Part shown: one piece after another, positions 41,360 to 54,880 of the stretch | Position numbering within the stretch: the first letter of the stretch is position 1 | Layout of the letters: each line of letters begins with the position of its first letter | Origin: Serratia symbiotica | GTDB taxonomy: Bacteria > Pseudomonadota > Gammaproteobacteria > Enterobacterales > Enterobacteriaceae | Direction of reading: 5' to 3' | Assembly: GCA_900380265.1 (NCBI GenBank) | Contig: LR025083.1 | Location: 1,736,001 to 1,800,000, forward strand | DNA: 64,000 nucleotides | The notes under the pieces: generated by a model | The model's input: the letters and a program-made list of their open reading frames with translations, nothing else | The model's database searches: none | What the model was told of the DNA's origin: nothing | Translations under genes and position numbers: made by a program

Positions 41360-41900
41360 GCTATACCATAGCAATAGTGCTCAATTAATTGCCATTACCT
41401 TAGCAGTTTTTGCCATAATTATAATCACCGACTGAGAGCCACATAAACGATCACTTTGATCATGGTGATGATCACACTCAACATCATCAGGACCGGATGC
41501 AAATTATGCAGGGTCGTTTCGAAGTAGCTTACCACTCTGATTTTGAAGTTCAGTGTCTAACTGGCTAAGATATAATTCCCATAAGCCAGGACATCCCTAG
41601 AATATATTTAAATGATTTAACTAACACTTCAATCTAATTAGCATGCATGAGGAAATGCATACCAACCTACCATGCACTTACACGAATAAGCAAGTCTTTC
41701 GGGACACGCTTCACTAAGTTTCTGCCCTGGTTGTTGGCTGCTTATTTATCCCAAACTTTAAATTTGAAGGGATTAAATTTATTTCTAGCCTAGAATCGGC
41801 TTCTAGACTTGCAATAAAAAGATTGCGCCCTGTAGATGTTCCAGAAATACACTAACCGGAGACTTGTCAAAAAATGTAAATGACGGTAAGTAATTTTCAT
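41360..41900 (-). pseudogene. slyD: Eroded slyD (FKBP-type isomerase, metallochaperone)
   Basis: It is in the E. coli position next to fkpA. ATG at 41900 gives MKI, then after a small deletion the minus strand reads FDKSPVSVFLEHLQGA (41872-41825; family VDESPVSAPLDYLHGH) and LIASLEADSRL (family LISGLETALEG). The C-terminal histidine-rich metal tail survives as CDHHHDQSD (near 41475-41455; family HDHHHDHDHDG). Stops and frameshifts occur throughout. Confidence 0.8.
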
Positions 41901-42249
41901 CACTAAAGTTTAGTACTGCTATGAAATCCCTTAGAACTAGCTACTTGAATACGACCTGCCATGAGGAACCGTGAATTTACTACTGCGCAGATTGCCTGAG
42001 CAACCTGCCCTACTTTACTTGCCTCAGTAAATACGTCTAACCATACTAGCCTGAATTGACAATATAGATCACTTCCTTCTGTTACTAGATATACTGACTG
42101 ACTATTTTGTTCTAGTTTGCTCGGCACTAGACGTTACAACAGTAATTAGATTAACCTGATCTTCACGCAAATCCACTAACGTTTCTTTCGTATCAGGACC
42201 CGAACATATGATATCACTAATAGATGGCTGACGTTATACAAACCTACCT

Positions 42250-44060
42250 GTTCTCAGACTTATGCACCTAGTACCTGGCGTTGAACACACACCTCACTTT
42301 TCTATTGCACTATAGAAAGTTGTTCCAATTTACTCTTTAACTTTTGTATGTGGGTAATTTCCGTTACTGCGCGCTGGGTAAACAGCGTCAGATCTAACTG
42401 CATCAGCGAATCTAAGTAAGAGAATACTACTAATATAGTAATTAAATTAATGTAGATACATGCCAACACTAGTAGCGATTTCACTAACGCCAATTCGCTA
42501 GAGCATGTGTCATACCTAAATACTGTTACACCTAATCATAACAACTTATACACCCAAACCTAAAGACAGACGCGCGCGCCTACAAGAATACTCAGCTTCG
42601 GAAAATTATTCCTACACAAGCTCATGAACGCCAAACTACCTTCTAATGCATTGAAGTACTGACCGCTCGCAAGCGATTTTCCCAGATCTTAAAGAAAATA
42701 ACAATTTCAGCTTAGTAGAATTACTGTAATACAGATTATGCTAATAGGTATAGCGCACTAACGTAGTTATAGTACTAATATCTCGCCCATTTTGTCGACA
42801 TCAACAGATAGTTGCTTATATCAGAAAGCAGCTACTACCGACACTACTCATCTATGATTCATCATCTTTAGCAATATGACTTCTCCACGTTTATAGTTTG
42901 CACGTTATCATAGAAACCCTACGTGCAGTGGTAATCTGCATCAGCATCAGCGTAGCCATCATCGCTGATGTGCTTACTCACGAGTAGGGTTGCAGTGTAG
43001 CAAACTGCTATAGTTGCTACACTCCAGCATCAGAACACAGCAAAAGACACCTTATAATCCTTAATTAGCACACGATAAAATCGCACGTAAAATACAGTGA
43101 AAGCCAAACATAACGAGCTATTACATAGACCACTATTGACTAAATACTAACCAGTATAAATACGCCACACAAGCCGTCACCAAGAAGACTTCTTCGTATG
43201 CTAATATTTAACTTTATCTCAAGCGAGATGAAGAGCCTCACAAAATCAGTCTTTTAAACGAGCCATGAGATCTCTAGGGCATAGCTATATTGAATCTCAC
43301 CAGCAATATACCGGCGATAAAAGTAGTAAGCATCATCGATAAGTCAGATATATTGATAAAGAGCGCTGTGCTCAGAACCAGACACAGTCCTGTAACAGTG
43401 TTATATTGTACACACAAGAAGCGGAGAGATCCTAGAATAGGGCCGCAATAGCAAACATCCGTCGAGGGGGTATAACACTAACGCCACACCTTAGGCACTC
43501 TCTTAGCTGCATTACTAATGCTGTCAGCACCTCGTGACAATTCTCGGCTAAGATCGGGATCAGTTTTACCACTTAAATGAGCAACACGCTATGAAAGAAC
43601 ATCGCCGACTACCTAACTAACAGCATCCGTTGTTATTCAAGGCTTCTCACAAGTAAGTTACAACTCCATAGTGGCTAGAAATGATCTCCACTTTCATACC
43701 CTGATTACAGCAGATCGCTAGGCAAAATTTGCTAAATATAGCAGTGTCCTAATAAATACTACCCCGAGAAAGGTCTACCCAGCAGCACATCTCAGATCGA
43801 ATGCGTAGCGCATATGGTTGACTAGAATTCAATGACATCAGGACGTCAAATATCAGGAAACCTGCCCTTAGTTAATCAACTGATGTATTCATAAAAATCG
43901 CGACTAATACCCAGTACAGGAACCAATGGCAGACAAGTAATCAAGTAAACCAACGCTGCGCCAATTCCAACAGGCAGAGAAACGAAACCGTCACTGCCAA
44001 AAAGCAAGAACAAAATGGTGAGTAATGAACAACCAGACTGGTCTGGCGTATTACAACCTG
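42250..44060 (-). pseudogene. kefB: Eroded kefB (K+/H+ antiporter)
   Basis: Near full length (E. coli 601 codons). The N-terminal membrane segment reads LPVGIGAALVYLITCLPLVP around 43975-43915 (family RLGIGAVLGYLLAGIAIGP). The C-terminus reads FSYLDSLMQLDLTLF then ITHIQKLKSKLEQL around 42440-42315 (family FRRLDMRMLRELIPM ... ISRAREARRELEEI). The interior has many stops. A 10-bp hairpin (42994-43023) sits inside. kefG, normally just upstream, is not recognisable in the roughly 400 bases left for it. Confidence 0.75.
42994..43023. repeat. Inverted repeat, 10-bp arms, inside kefB remnant
   Basis: AGTGTAGCAA, ten-base loop, TTGCTACACT, perfect. A second one (CATCAGCG, 10-base loop, CGCTGATG) lies 24 bases to the left at 42945-42970. 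Confidence 0.6.
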
Positions 44061-44454
44061 TACTGTTGGCGAAACACGCGATAGCACACATTCCCATCTT
44101 CTTTCAAGAATGCAGATCATCTCTCACCATATAGAGGATGTTAAAATAAATAACATGATCCTCATACAGAACTAGTTTCTTGGTGACTGTTAATAAACCA
44201 TCAAGATAGTGCACATACAAATCGTAATCAGTGACGTGCCCAACCGGGTGTGGCAACCGGGATCAAACCCCACTTAGCCGGCGCTTTGCGTATTTGCAAC
44301 TTCAAATACAGCAAACAAGATAAGGCCATGGCAAGATCATGCCTTGTATGGCATGATGACCTCCTATTCATCACACAAACATCGACTAAAAAGCTCACGT
44401 CATACACACTAATACCTTAGATAAGATTTAACACACCTGAATATATGCACTAGT

Positions 44455-46370
44455 GATTGCATTTGAATTGCTAAAAATCAGACATGGTACTTTCGACCTA
44501 GTTGAGAACGCAATTTCGACGATTCATCCAAGTTAAAAGCTCTAGCTAATGTGCAAACACGGCGGTGAAAATCTAGGGTCTTAGCACTGCTGAAGGGAAA
44601 ATCACAGGGAATGGCAACAATGAAACCATCCAAAACGGTTACGTACTAGCCAGCGCCAACCAGAAACTGTTAGCACTGAATCTACTAATAGCTTATATTT
44701 CATAATGGAAACTGTACGTTAGATTAACTATATGATGCATTGCAGATCGCTAACGCGCGCATAACGCCCACAGTATGTTGTCACATTAAATAGGAACTGG
44801 TTGTTATCAACGCGACTATAATTAAAATCCAAACAAAGATACTTTATCGCCTCGCCTACTGCAGTGAATAGCTGGAAAGTCTGATATTTGCCTTATCCAG
44901 AAGTTGGCTCCTGCTTTTAACCCAGCTCAGGCGCCGATATGCGACTCGACCGTACTCGCCCTTGATGACACAACCAAGCATCTGGATCTCGATGTGTTAT
45001 CTGATTTAGGCAGTGGCTAGACAATCACTCAGCTAGACCACTAGTAATCTCCAATGACTATGATGCCTTGTTCCCCTCCTCGACAAGACCCTGCATATAA
45101 AACAGCGGACTATGAGTAAACGGACCGGTCAAGATACGTTCTTTGCACAAAAACGTTCGACTAAGCTAACACAGCAGAGATCAGAATATCAAACCAAAAA
45201 TTAGAAAGAGCGCATCTGTAAAATAGAAATATAACCCCGTTCACTAACTCCTCACTCCAAGTAAAGACAAATCCGCATTAAAATACTAAACCTCATAGGG
45301 TTGATCGCTTCTGTGGGCATCGATAACATATCTAGAGCCAGTTTCTCACACCAAATAAAGTATAAAATCCGCTACTACGCATAAGATAAAAAAATCTGCA
45401 CTAGTGATGGCTAAAAGCTAATACTGACATGAATCAAACTCAATGTTCGCGCCAACTCGCTCATCATCGTACTCACCCTAAAGAGCGCTTCCCAATAAAC
45501 ACTGATCAAACTGCTGGCTCGCTCTCTAAAACTGCTCCAGCTCTATATGCCCTAAGCCAAAATAAAACTTAGCTATGTCGTTCAAAATTGACTGGAGCAA
45601 CTTTACGGCAATGACATCGTCGATGTCACAGCTAATTCGTATAACCCCTGGCTTGTATTAAAGATAACGAATCAATTATCTCTGGATGATTTTGACTTCT
45701 CAAATAATCAATTATCCGTAACCATCGCCTGTTTCTCCATCGGAGAAAGACACAACTAGTTCTCGCGCTAATCCTATAAAACCACCCTCATCTCGTAGCA
45801 TCCAATAGAATAAGCAGCTGCCTGTCCCTTGATATGCAACAGACGATCAACAAAGCACTGATCGATGTCGCACGCAGGCATACTATGTTACATCTTTTTA
45901 GCCTGCCATAACTTATTGCGCTCTACCAGTAATGACCTGTATCTCCTGCACGACAAATGAGTGACGTATTTATACACATTCTGCATTGACTACAAGTCAA
46001 TGAGTAATGATTAATGCATAGCTTAAAAAGCTAGCCATCTTGGCTAGAGAATAAAAGTGGCCATAACAGATATCTGCGCGTACAGGTTAACCCCCATACA
46101 GCAAAATCCCGCACCCGAACTAACCCACTGCGCAGGTAGAATACGCAATTTCAACAATAGATGGGGACACAACCTGCCTAGTAATCAGAAGTGTAATAAT
46201 GTGCTTGGAGCCACAGAAGAAGTTGAAAATCTGCCCTAATCTTTCAACTGCTAATATTTACTACTGCCGTGACTATCATCTGAAAAGAATAGCGGATGTG
46301 AGCAAAAGAGTTAAAAGCAACCATACAACATAGGCGGTAAATGCAGAAACACAGCCGCTTAACCCTGATA
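44455..46370 (+). pseudogene. yheS: Eroded yheS (ABC-F family ATPase)
   Basis: 1.9 kb, the intact length (637 codons). In order on the plus strand: LLKIRHGTFDLVENAISTIH (44469; family LQIRRGVRVLLDNATATIN), LMCKHGGENLGS where Walker A was (LVGKNGCGKST), LALDDTTKHLDLD (44956; LLLDEPTNHLDLD), LVISNDYDALFP (LISHDRDFLDP), TGQDTFFAQKRSTKLTQQ (TGNYSSFEVQRATRLAQQ), TLIKLLARSL (TLIKLLAGEL) and STSNDLYLLHDK (45923; STTDDLYLVHDR). Both ATPase sites are destroyed and stops are frequent. Confidence 0.88.
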
Positions 46371-48459
46371 AGAAAGCTTTATCCTACAAAAATCGGAGGG
46401 GACGTCACCTGTAGTGCCATTACGCCAGATAATGTACAATAGAATAATTCTACGGCACGCAGCAATTATACAAAAACAGTACATCATACTCTTAGTATCC
46501 TAACGGAATTGAAATCCTGGTGTGGTAAGCTGGGCAAATAAAAGGTTAACGACGCTTCACCATCTTATGCTGTTAGATCGACACGCCGCTACGCTACAGT
46601 GTTGAGTGTAGAAAGCACCTAGCTATACTGGCAGGTAGTTACATACTACCGCGTGGGACACCAATAAATTTTATACGCTTGCTTCCAATTTTAGTTGTCT
46701 TTTTTACTGCCAGATTCTTTTTATGAAGGAATAACTGACTGTAGCCATATTAAATCTGCCGCCTACTCACCATCTTTTATCTAGCCCACATTGATCCATC
46801 AGTGCAATGCCATTGACTTATAGCCTATATGCACGGGAAGTAGACACCTTGTTTCCGCCAGTCGTCTCTATCGACGACTTATCGAGCCAAGTGATATCAA
46901 TGTGCCAGGTATCATAATCCGACGGATTTAAGCACCCTAAGTATCTGTGTTGCCATTGGATCCACGTCGATGACGCATAAGTAATCAAATAATTGTGCAT
47001 ATCCAAAAACAGCCAGTAAATTCCTAGATAAAATACCAGAGATGGGGTACTAGCGATAAGTTTGACAAGCACCTGCGCCGACCAACCGCAACACACCGAA
47101 TTCAAATACCAGTCAAAATATTTAGTACCGCACTTGCCAATAATAGAGATCGATAAGCATCTTTCCTACGATCAAACCTTATAACCAAGGCCAAACTTAC
47201 AACCATGCCACACTGTGCTGAATGCTATGAAGGGCACTTTCTATACGTGAGAATACCAAAAAGATTTGTAATTTTTAAGACTAGCTGATACCGAACAAAA
47301 TTACTGTCGGCAGAAATCAGTCGCTGCCGGCAGCACAAGATCAATGTTAATAAGAGGACCCCCGCATATCCATCATCATTGCAATCAGCATGCCCTTTTT
47401 TGTTGAACCTATGCTCATCAAAAGAGATATTGGCACAACATGCCATTGCTAAAGTCAATAACTACACGCATGACAAATAGTCGATAAAAAAGCTTCAGCC
47501 GCTTCGCTGCTACAGCAGCGAACTAGCTGAATTCAAGACCACCAGCGCCACAACCTACCTTACAACCAGCACCAGTAATAAGAGCTTCCCATTAAGCTAA
47601 ATATAGCGTAGCAGGTAGAAATACTAAACCACCTTCACCTAAGGTGGTAAAGGTACCTTCAGAATAACATTCACAGGCTGATAGCCAGATATAACACTGT
47701 CGGAACACGCACCTGGAACATATGTTCTGAAAAAGCATACAGTGCACAACAAGAAATAGCTGCTAGGTACGGATCATTCTTACCGGCTTACCGTCAGTTA
47801 GGTGATGCCAACACAGTGACGTATTCTCACAGAGAGCTAGCAAATAAATTGATTTTTTTATAAACTTACAAACTAACATATTTTAAAAAGTGCTCGGCCG
47901 CTCACTAATGCCAGCCAATTCAAAAACTAAACTCAGTTTCTTCGCCACATTACCCAATGGCAAAAACTCATATTGTAGCACTGTGCTCTGTTCATAGGTT
48001 TGGTTGTTCACTAGCATAATATCTGTGTTTAGTGATCTCTATTGCTGTTAATGACGAAACACAACTAGCATTCGAATTTAAGTACGCGGTTTTCCTGACC
48101 TCCAACATATTATGCACCTGTGCTAGCCCTGCACTAACCACCTAAAAGCATCGAGCAAGTTAGCGCATCGCTAATATTCTGAACAAGTTGAGTTAATTCT
48201 AAGTATCTTACGTCTTTAAATTTGTAATGCAGCCTGCCCGATTAGATTACGTTTGCTCACATTTGCTCTGTCATAACTATCAATCTAAGGATTCTTACTC
48301 TGCTCCTTGAGAAACTCAGCACTATTTTAGGATCGCTTGTTTCGGCAACTACCTAAGTTGGATAATCTAGAATACCAATTGCAGACACACCCCACCCATC
48401 CCTCTCCAGCATCTTCGCCTCAGATATAGCAGACAGGTTCTCATGCGTACTTAGATTCA
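46371..48459. other. Eroded yheS-crp gap
   Basis: 2.1 kb where E. coli has yheT, yheU, prkB and yhfA. I could not recognise any of them. Short frames at 46818-47105 and 47225-47458 (minus) have no known motif. A perfect 8-bp hairpin ACCACCTT/AAGGTGGT lies at 47628-47648. Confidence 0.5.
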
Positions 48460-49026
48460 TCCGATCTTGAAGCTATTTCTCGATCTTTATCAGATAAACT
48501 GCTTGCCAAACAGGCTATAACTGGTAAAGAACACAGCAGTTTTGAATATTGATCAGCTACATCCGTACGTACAAACCCAACAATCGAACCTTAGTACCCC
48601 TACTGCTGTTTTTTTTTAAAATTGGTTATCACCTTCACCTTATTCACCTAGTTAATTGACTAGACCTGCCCATACTAGATGCCATCAATATGTCAACTTT
48701 ACCAGAGAACGAGGAGATGGTACCCGCTACAAACTTAGGCCTGTGCCCGCGCTTATTTAGGGTGAAAATCTAACTGCTCAAGTAAGCTAAGGAGCCTGCA
48801 ATAGGCGGTGAATAAGGCGCTGGGAAATATACGTAGCGATCAAACCCGGTGCAATCTTACACAACACCGTGATTACACGATCTACCCAGACGCGATGAAG
48901 ATTCAGATCACTCGACAGGAAATTCGCTGATTTGTTAATGACTCGCGAGAGGCTATTAGCTACATTCTAAACATACTCGCACCAAAATACCAATTCCAAC
49001 TCGCAGACAATGCCCTTGTTATCTAA
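48460..49026 (+). pseudogene. crp: Eroded crp (cAMP receptor protein)
   Basis: The C-terminal half is clear: CNLTQHRDYTIYPDAMKIQI from 48851, then TRQEIR, stop, FVNDSREAISYILNIL and the end ADNALVI. E. coli has [40 protein letters not shown] and GKTIVVYGTR. The recognition helix SRETVGRI has become SREAISYI. The middle is faint (QRTRRWYPLQT near 48703 against QERSAWVRAKT) and the cAMP domain is unreadable. The 5' end is estimated. It is plus strand and in the E. coli order, downstream of yheS. Confidence 0.8.
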
Positions 49027-52000
49027 GCCACACTTTAACCACACAAAAATAGCACAGAAAGCCCTTTTCTTTATCCGTGGAATCGTCTAGCTATATAGAT
49101 CAACAGACTACCCCAATGATACAAATCACTAGCGATGACTTCTTCTGCATATCAGTAAAACAGCACCATGACAGCTCCAGTATACTGCAACTCTATCACT
49201 AAGTATGGGAAACACAGTTCACACGCGACCTGGCATTGAGGATGTTCAAGTTTCGAAGACAGCAGCACTGAGAACCTCATACGCGTTGTCGTATCACTGC
49301 AATGTTAAACATAGACTAATTAACATATCTGTGCGATAAATAGCAGTGCAAGCACGGTATTGCTTATTCATTTTCTGTAAAACTAGCATGGAACAGTTAG
49401 CGTATATAGGCTATGGTGTTCTTCAGTCGCACCACAACACATTCGCCGTATTGATTACCTGTAATGGTAATCGTTCTGTTGAGCAGGACAAATAGATGTC
49501 CGGCATAGATGTACCGTAGATTGTTCCGAATCTGCAACTTTATATCGTCTCAGAATCAGCGGCATCACTAGTGATTAGTTAGTAATTAATGGTCCTGTCA
49601 CCGCTCCCAGATCATGAAACAGAACATGCTCAATCTCTATAGGCATTACCATAAACACCTTGGGTTATGTGGGATACCACCCGACATACGTAAGCACGTA
49701 CGTGTATATAGAAAGAATTACAGAAATGCTATATGGTTTTAGCTTTATAGCCAGGGTACCTGATAACCTAATGACAGGCTAATTTAAAGCCGCTTCGTTA
49801 GCTTGTCGACCAAGTTGGCGAAAGTTAGATCGCCACAAGCGCATCAATTAGTTCTTATTTCGACACATACCGGGTGATAATCGCCAAGGCTACCGCTACA
49901 ATTCCGACCAGGAAATCCATATGCTCTTTTCCTTTTTTATTAAAAACGCGAATTCTTTTGACTCCATCCGATAAGGTGGCTCATAAATAGCCAGGAAAAA
50001 TGATGACAGGTAATGCAGCTTACTACTGGCGTTTGGCGATTCTCGACACTACTTTCAGTAGTCATTCAACCTAAACTTAGATAAATAAATATGCATACAA
50101 CTAAATAAAGAAAGGAAACTAGCTTTAAGTTAATGATCTAGCAGGTAGTACCCCCCTACTGACTGAATATCGCCTGTGGGTGTAAAGAACACGTTTTCCA
50201 ACACGACTCACTAGTGAGTGGCTATAATTTAATCGTTATTTCCGTTACTTTCCTTTAGTTAGTCATGCCAAAGTAGTTCGCCAGTCTCTTTTCGTTGCAC
50301 TCAGGCAGACTCTAACGACTAAACCTCACCTGGTTATTCAAGACCTGGCAGACCTTGTACCAAAGATACGTGAGACAGAAGTCCCTGTTCATGGTCGGAT
50401 GAACACAGATTACTTCATTAGTAAATACCTACTACAGCATCCCAATACCACAAAGATCCGGGATCGGTGATTTATCTGGAAACAACGGATAGATGCTAGC
50501 GAGATGCTACTTTTTGGGCTTACAAGCGCCTTTTTATCAATAAGTCACTGCAAAGCCAGCCGTACTGTACCCACTAATTCCAACTCATAATCACACTTTC
50601 CACACCCGAGCATCTAATGCGTAAACACATTGATACAAGTATGTAGATACATCAGTCTTGATTATCGCTTTAAAGTACGAGAAGCAGAAAAGAAATGTAC
50701 TGCTCTACTGATTTATACTAATAGTGAAGGTCGGTAATTTCAGATTAATACCTCGATCTTCCTATGCCTAAACTTTATACGGCGCGAACCATTTGGTGAC
50801 TAATAGCACGCGACATACTTTTAACAGTAGTCTGAATGATGCTATTATTTGCCGTCTTTACAGCCTTAAAACTTTGAATAGTAAGTTTTTTTCTCAGCAG
50901 ACAAGCAACCTACACTTATCTAGGCTATGCATGATAAGCTTGCTTCTATATATCTTGGAGAGAAGATTTTTTCGACAGTTTTATATCAGGTCTCGCAAGA
51001 GACGTTTATTTATATATCAAATAAATGGCGGTGTATTGATTTTCTTATGCACTCTTTCTTACCTTAACATGCCAATCTTAAAGTAAACTGTAATCAGCAT
51101 TGTTCATTTCATAAGATTTACATAGTCTAGTCCATCAAGAAATGACACTAACGCTTTATCTAACCCTAATTTAGGGATCACTGTCTTGGCGTTGAAACCC
51201 GGGTTCGTGAAACTTGTCATATTTTCAGCTTGCCCTTCCTGTTGATCGTGCAAAATCAAGATCCGCAAGCCGTACTGTAGCCACTTCCTAATATTCTTTC
51301 AGGAATACCTGGCGGATTCTGAGTAACACAGTCAAATAACCATACCTTTTAAATCGGTCCAGGGTAGGACATGTTAATGTTTTTCTAGTAGTAGTTCTGA
51401 TAATACGTTACATAGGCGTACAATTCGTAAAAAACCAATAACTGCACCTCGAGCAAATCACCTGGCTAAATACTGCTAAGTTCGAATAACTCAAGCCATG
51501 ATAAAAAAAAGGACCTAAATATAATCAAGCTGATTGATCGGTTTGTCTATGCCCAGTCAGGCGCTAATACCTGACTATAGGTTATTATACCTCATTGGAT
51601 ATGTGATATCTAAAAATAGTTTATCGGAAAGCGATTGTAATCGTACTGATTGAGCTTCACTAACCCGCGCTGCTTGGCAGCAATATATGGCTGTGCTAGA
51701 TTTAAACTTTTCAGCATAGTCACTGAGATACGGCATTATCGTATATCGCTCTTTTTATATCTAATAACAGGAACAGGTTATTATTAGCAATTCAAAAAAC
51801 AAGTTGCAATAAAGACTTTTATACTTTATGCGCAAGCAAGCGAGCCTAGTAAAAATGGTCAAAATAATACAGGATGACGCGCATTGAGCCGTCCTGGTAT
51901 ATCCCCTAGATATATATTGGCACACCGATTTTCGCAAACTTCTCAACCATTCTTGGAATCGTCACCTTTTTGGCAACTGGACATTCTACATTTAAGCTAT

Positions 52001-53692
52001 CCCGATTGGGTAAGACTGGTCCCATCACAATATCCTATATCAGTGTCTGATATATCATCGCTTGAGTAATAATGCCCTCTGCACTCATTTTTTGCTCTAA
52101 CCTGCCGGAAAGAACGCTTGTTGATATCACAAACACTTTAACCACAATTTATCCTCGTCAAGAGTAAGAAAGGGTTCGCCAACAGGGACCGATCCTAGAA
52201 TAAATTTCCTATTATAAATACTGGAAGAAACACATTAAAAAGAGCAGCAATGCTAACAACTGCACAACTGGTGTATCGGGTGAAGGAAGGATGGCGTAGA
52301 TTACGCAAAAAAGTGAGTACCGCTGAGCCGGTACATTCTGGCGCGGGCCGTCATTACCACTCAATATGTTATAAAGATTCTCTGTACATTCATACCTTTT
52401 ACTTTGTTATAGAACATCGTGTAGATTAACCTAACTCTGTCTGTAATCGAGAACAGCGTTGTTTACCACATTTAGGAGGGAGAATAATCAGTAGCACGCT
52501 CTTTACTTGCAATCCGCGGGCAACCTATACCTATATTAACCACGCACGAGTTCGGTATTATCAGTGTCATGCTGGGTGTGCGCATAAGTAAATTATTTTA
52601 TATACCAACCCTAATCCCCTGTATTCAATGTCATATCCTAGATATATTGCTTTCAATCCTATGTTTTATCTGTTCTTCAACTGTTCGACAAAAATCCGGT
52701 AGACAATAACGCTATGCTCTCTAGCGCAAATTCGATATTCCAGACAACAGTAGTGCAAACAACATGAATATTATGAGCGGCAAATAAGCTTAGAGCCGTC
52801 TTTTTATTAAAAAAGACAAAAAATGCGACTAAAGCACGCCTAAAAACAACAGTATTCCTTATTGATACCAAACAGAAAGCACTTCTCTTCTAAATAAGCG
52901 CTACCTCTAAGTAACTTAGGATATCTCTATTCTAAAACAATATGATAAAACAACACTGACAACTCAAACTCGCAGTCAAAATATGATAGCAAGTCAATTT
53001 TAAAAATGCATCACAAACTGTAAGACAATGAACTGATAAAATATACCGTAACTAATTCGAGTGGCAGGAAAGCGGAGACAATGATTCCCAAGCTTAGATA
53101 AGTAATTAAGAGTATTAACCTGCTCATGCACTGAGGTGCATAATAAAATCTAACACATAGTATACTTAAATGTAGAGGGTATGATTTACGAAAATCACTC
53201 TGATATAAACAGCCTTCCGATCAATCAAAATCAATCACTAGCCGCCCAGGGCGCAGCATGCCTATCTTTATCACACAATCAACGATGCCCTTGTGCCAAA
53301 TAATCTAAAATAAAAAGATCTTTCATTACACCTACTTAATTGTATAAAAAAATAGGAAGGCACCATAGAATTCCTATCCTCTGTGATAGGATCTTCTCTC
53401 TAATGCCTATGTGTGGGATTTTCTCTGGTTTAGCAGGGCTACTCTCTGGCGCCTTGAGACGTGTTTATACTGGTTTCCTTCCAAGATAAGGAAGAGGACT
53501 ACACAGCGACAAATCCATTATTACACAATTTAAATAGTGCTTTCAGTAAGCAGAATGCTGAAGTTCTTAGAACTTAGGCACATGATGATACCCATCATTA
53601 TATTAACAAGTTACTTGTTAACGCAGTCACAGGCGTACACATAAGTTAAATATAATTAGTATACACACTTTGACAGGCAGAATCAGGTCTAT
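49027..53692. other. 4.7 kb eroded region before tsgA
   Basis: E. coli has yhfK, argD, pabA, fic and ppiA between crp and tsgA, and the size fits, but I could not recognise them. The most protein-like stretch is 50236-50467 on the plus strand: about 77 open codons (SHAKVVRQSLFVALRQTLTT ...) with no start and no known family. The frame at 50793-51086 is low-complexity. I see no RNA gene. Confidence 0.5.
53651..53656 (+). promoter_or_regulatory. tsgA promoter -10 box
   Basis: Perfect TATAAT 36 bases before the tsgA ATG. No good -35 box is at 16-18 bases. Confidence 0.35.
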
Positions 53693-54880
53693 ATGATGAA
53701 TAATAGCAACCGCATCAAACTCCTTTGGATCAGCTTCCTTGCATACGCACTCACTGGTGCTTTAGTGATCGTTACAGGGATGGTGATGGGGCATATTGCA
53801 GAATACTTTAACCTACCCGTTGCACGTATGAGTAATACCTTTACTTTCCTCAACGCTGGGATTTTGATTGCGATCTTCCTCAATGCCTGGTTGATGGAAA
53901 TAAGCCAGCTAAAGAGTCAGTTGCTTTTCGGTTTTATCCTAATGATGCTGGCAGTGACTGGGTTGATGGTCGGCACAAATTTGCCCCTCTTCTCTCTTTG
54001 TATGTTTGTCCTTGGTGTAGTCAGCGGCATCACTATGTCAATAGGGACTTTCCTAATTACCCATATGTATACTTACCGCCAGCGAGGTTCACGTTTGCTG
54101 CTCGCCGATTCTTTCTTCAGCATGGCAGGCATGTTTTTTCCTATCTTAGCGGCCATGCTGCTAGATCGTCGCATCGGCTGGTATTGGATTTACGCTTGTA
54201 TCGGCCTTCTGTACATTGGTATCTTCCTGCTGACACTATGTACTGAATTCCCAATGCTGGGCAAAAAAGATTCTGAAGCCCAGCCACCTCTGGCTAAGGA
54301 AAAGTGGGGTATCGGGGTATTGTTTCTATCAGTTGCCGCCTTGTGCTACATCTTTGGTCAACTGGGTTTTATTCAGTGGATCCCTGAATACGCCACCCAG
54401 TCGTTTGGCATGAATATAAACCAAGCCGGCAACCTGGTGAGCGATTTTTGGACATCGTATATGATTGGTATGTGGGTATTTAGCTATATACTGCGCTTTT
54501 TTGACTTGCAACGTATCGTCACAGTGCTCGCCTTCCTATCGACCCTCGCTATGTATCTATTCGTAAATACTGATAACCCTCATTATTTATGTTACTACAT
54601 AATAGGCTTAGGCTTTGTTTCCAGCGCAATCTACACCACCTTGATTACCCTCGGCTCACTACAGACAAAAGTTCCCTCTCCAAAACTAGTCAATTTTATA
54701 CTAACTTCTGGCACTCTCGGTACTATGCTTACCTTCGTTGTAACCGGTCCTATTGTGGCGAAAGGTGGTGCACACGCGGCGCTGATCACAGCCACTAGCC
54801 TATATGCAGCAGTAGTGGTGATGTGTATTCTGCTTGGTTTTGTTACTAAGCATCGGCGTCACAACTACGTACCGCATTAA
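53693..54880 (+). CDS. tsgA: Major facilitator transporter TsgA
   Basis: Inner-membrane protein with about 12 predicted transmembrane segments; substrate unknown. It has 395 residues (393 in E. coli), starting [20 protein letters not shown]. Marks are [49 protein letters not shown] and [20 protein letters not shown]. The second ATG (53696) corresponds to the E. coli start and is equally possible. It is the only intact gene in 23 kb, flanked by eroded crp-side genes and eroded cysG, in the E. coli position. Confidence 0.95.
   Translation: MMNNSNRIKLLWISFLAYALTGALVIVTGMVMGHIAEYFNLPVARMSNTFTFLNAGILIAIFLNAWLMEISQLKSQLLFGFILMMLAVTGLMVGTNLPLFSLCMFVLGVVSGITMSIGTFLITHMYTYRQRGSRLLLADSFFSMAGMFFPILAAMLLDRRIGWYWIYACIGLLYIGIFLLTLCTEFPMLGKKDSEAQPPLAKEKWGIGVLFLSVAALCYIFGQLGFIQWIPEYATQSFGMNINQAGNLVSDFWTSYMIGMWVFSYILRFFDLQRIVTVLAFLSTLAMYLFVNTDNPHYLCYYIIGLGFVSSAIYTTLITLGSLQTKVPSPKLVNFILTSGTLGTMLTFVVTGPIVAKGGAHAALITATSLYAAVVVMCILLGFVTKHRRHNYVPH

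Noticed and set aside
44235-44280. tRNA-like segment with GGGATCAAACCCC
   Set aside because: No matching acceptor stem, anticodon loop or T-arm at the correct spacing; it lies between the kefB and yheS remnants.
50793-51086. 97-codon plus-strand frame as a gene
   Set aside because: Low-complexity, AT-driven composition, no ribosome binding site, no known motif, surrounded by decayed DNA.
51195-51225. ACCCGGGTTCGTG resembling a tRNA T-arm
   Set aside because: No cloverleaf could be built around it by eye.
53041-53500. Remnant of ppiA upstream of tsgA
   Set aside because: Gene order predicts it on the minus strand, but I found only one short nucleotide similarity (near 53245) that did not hold in a continuous frame.
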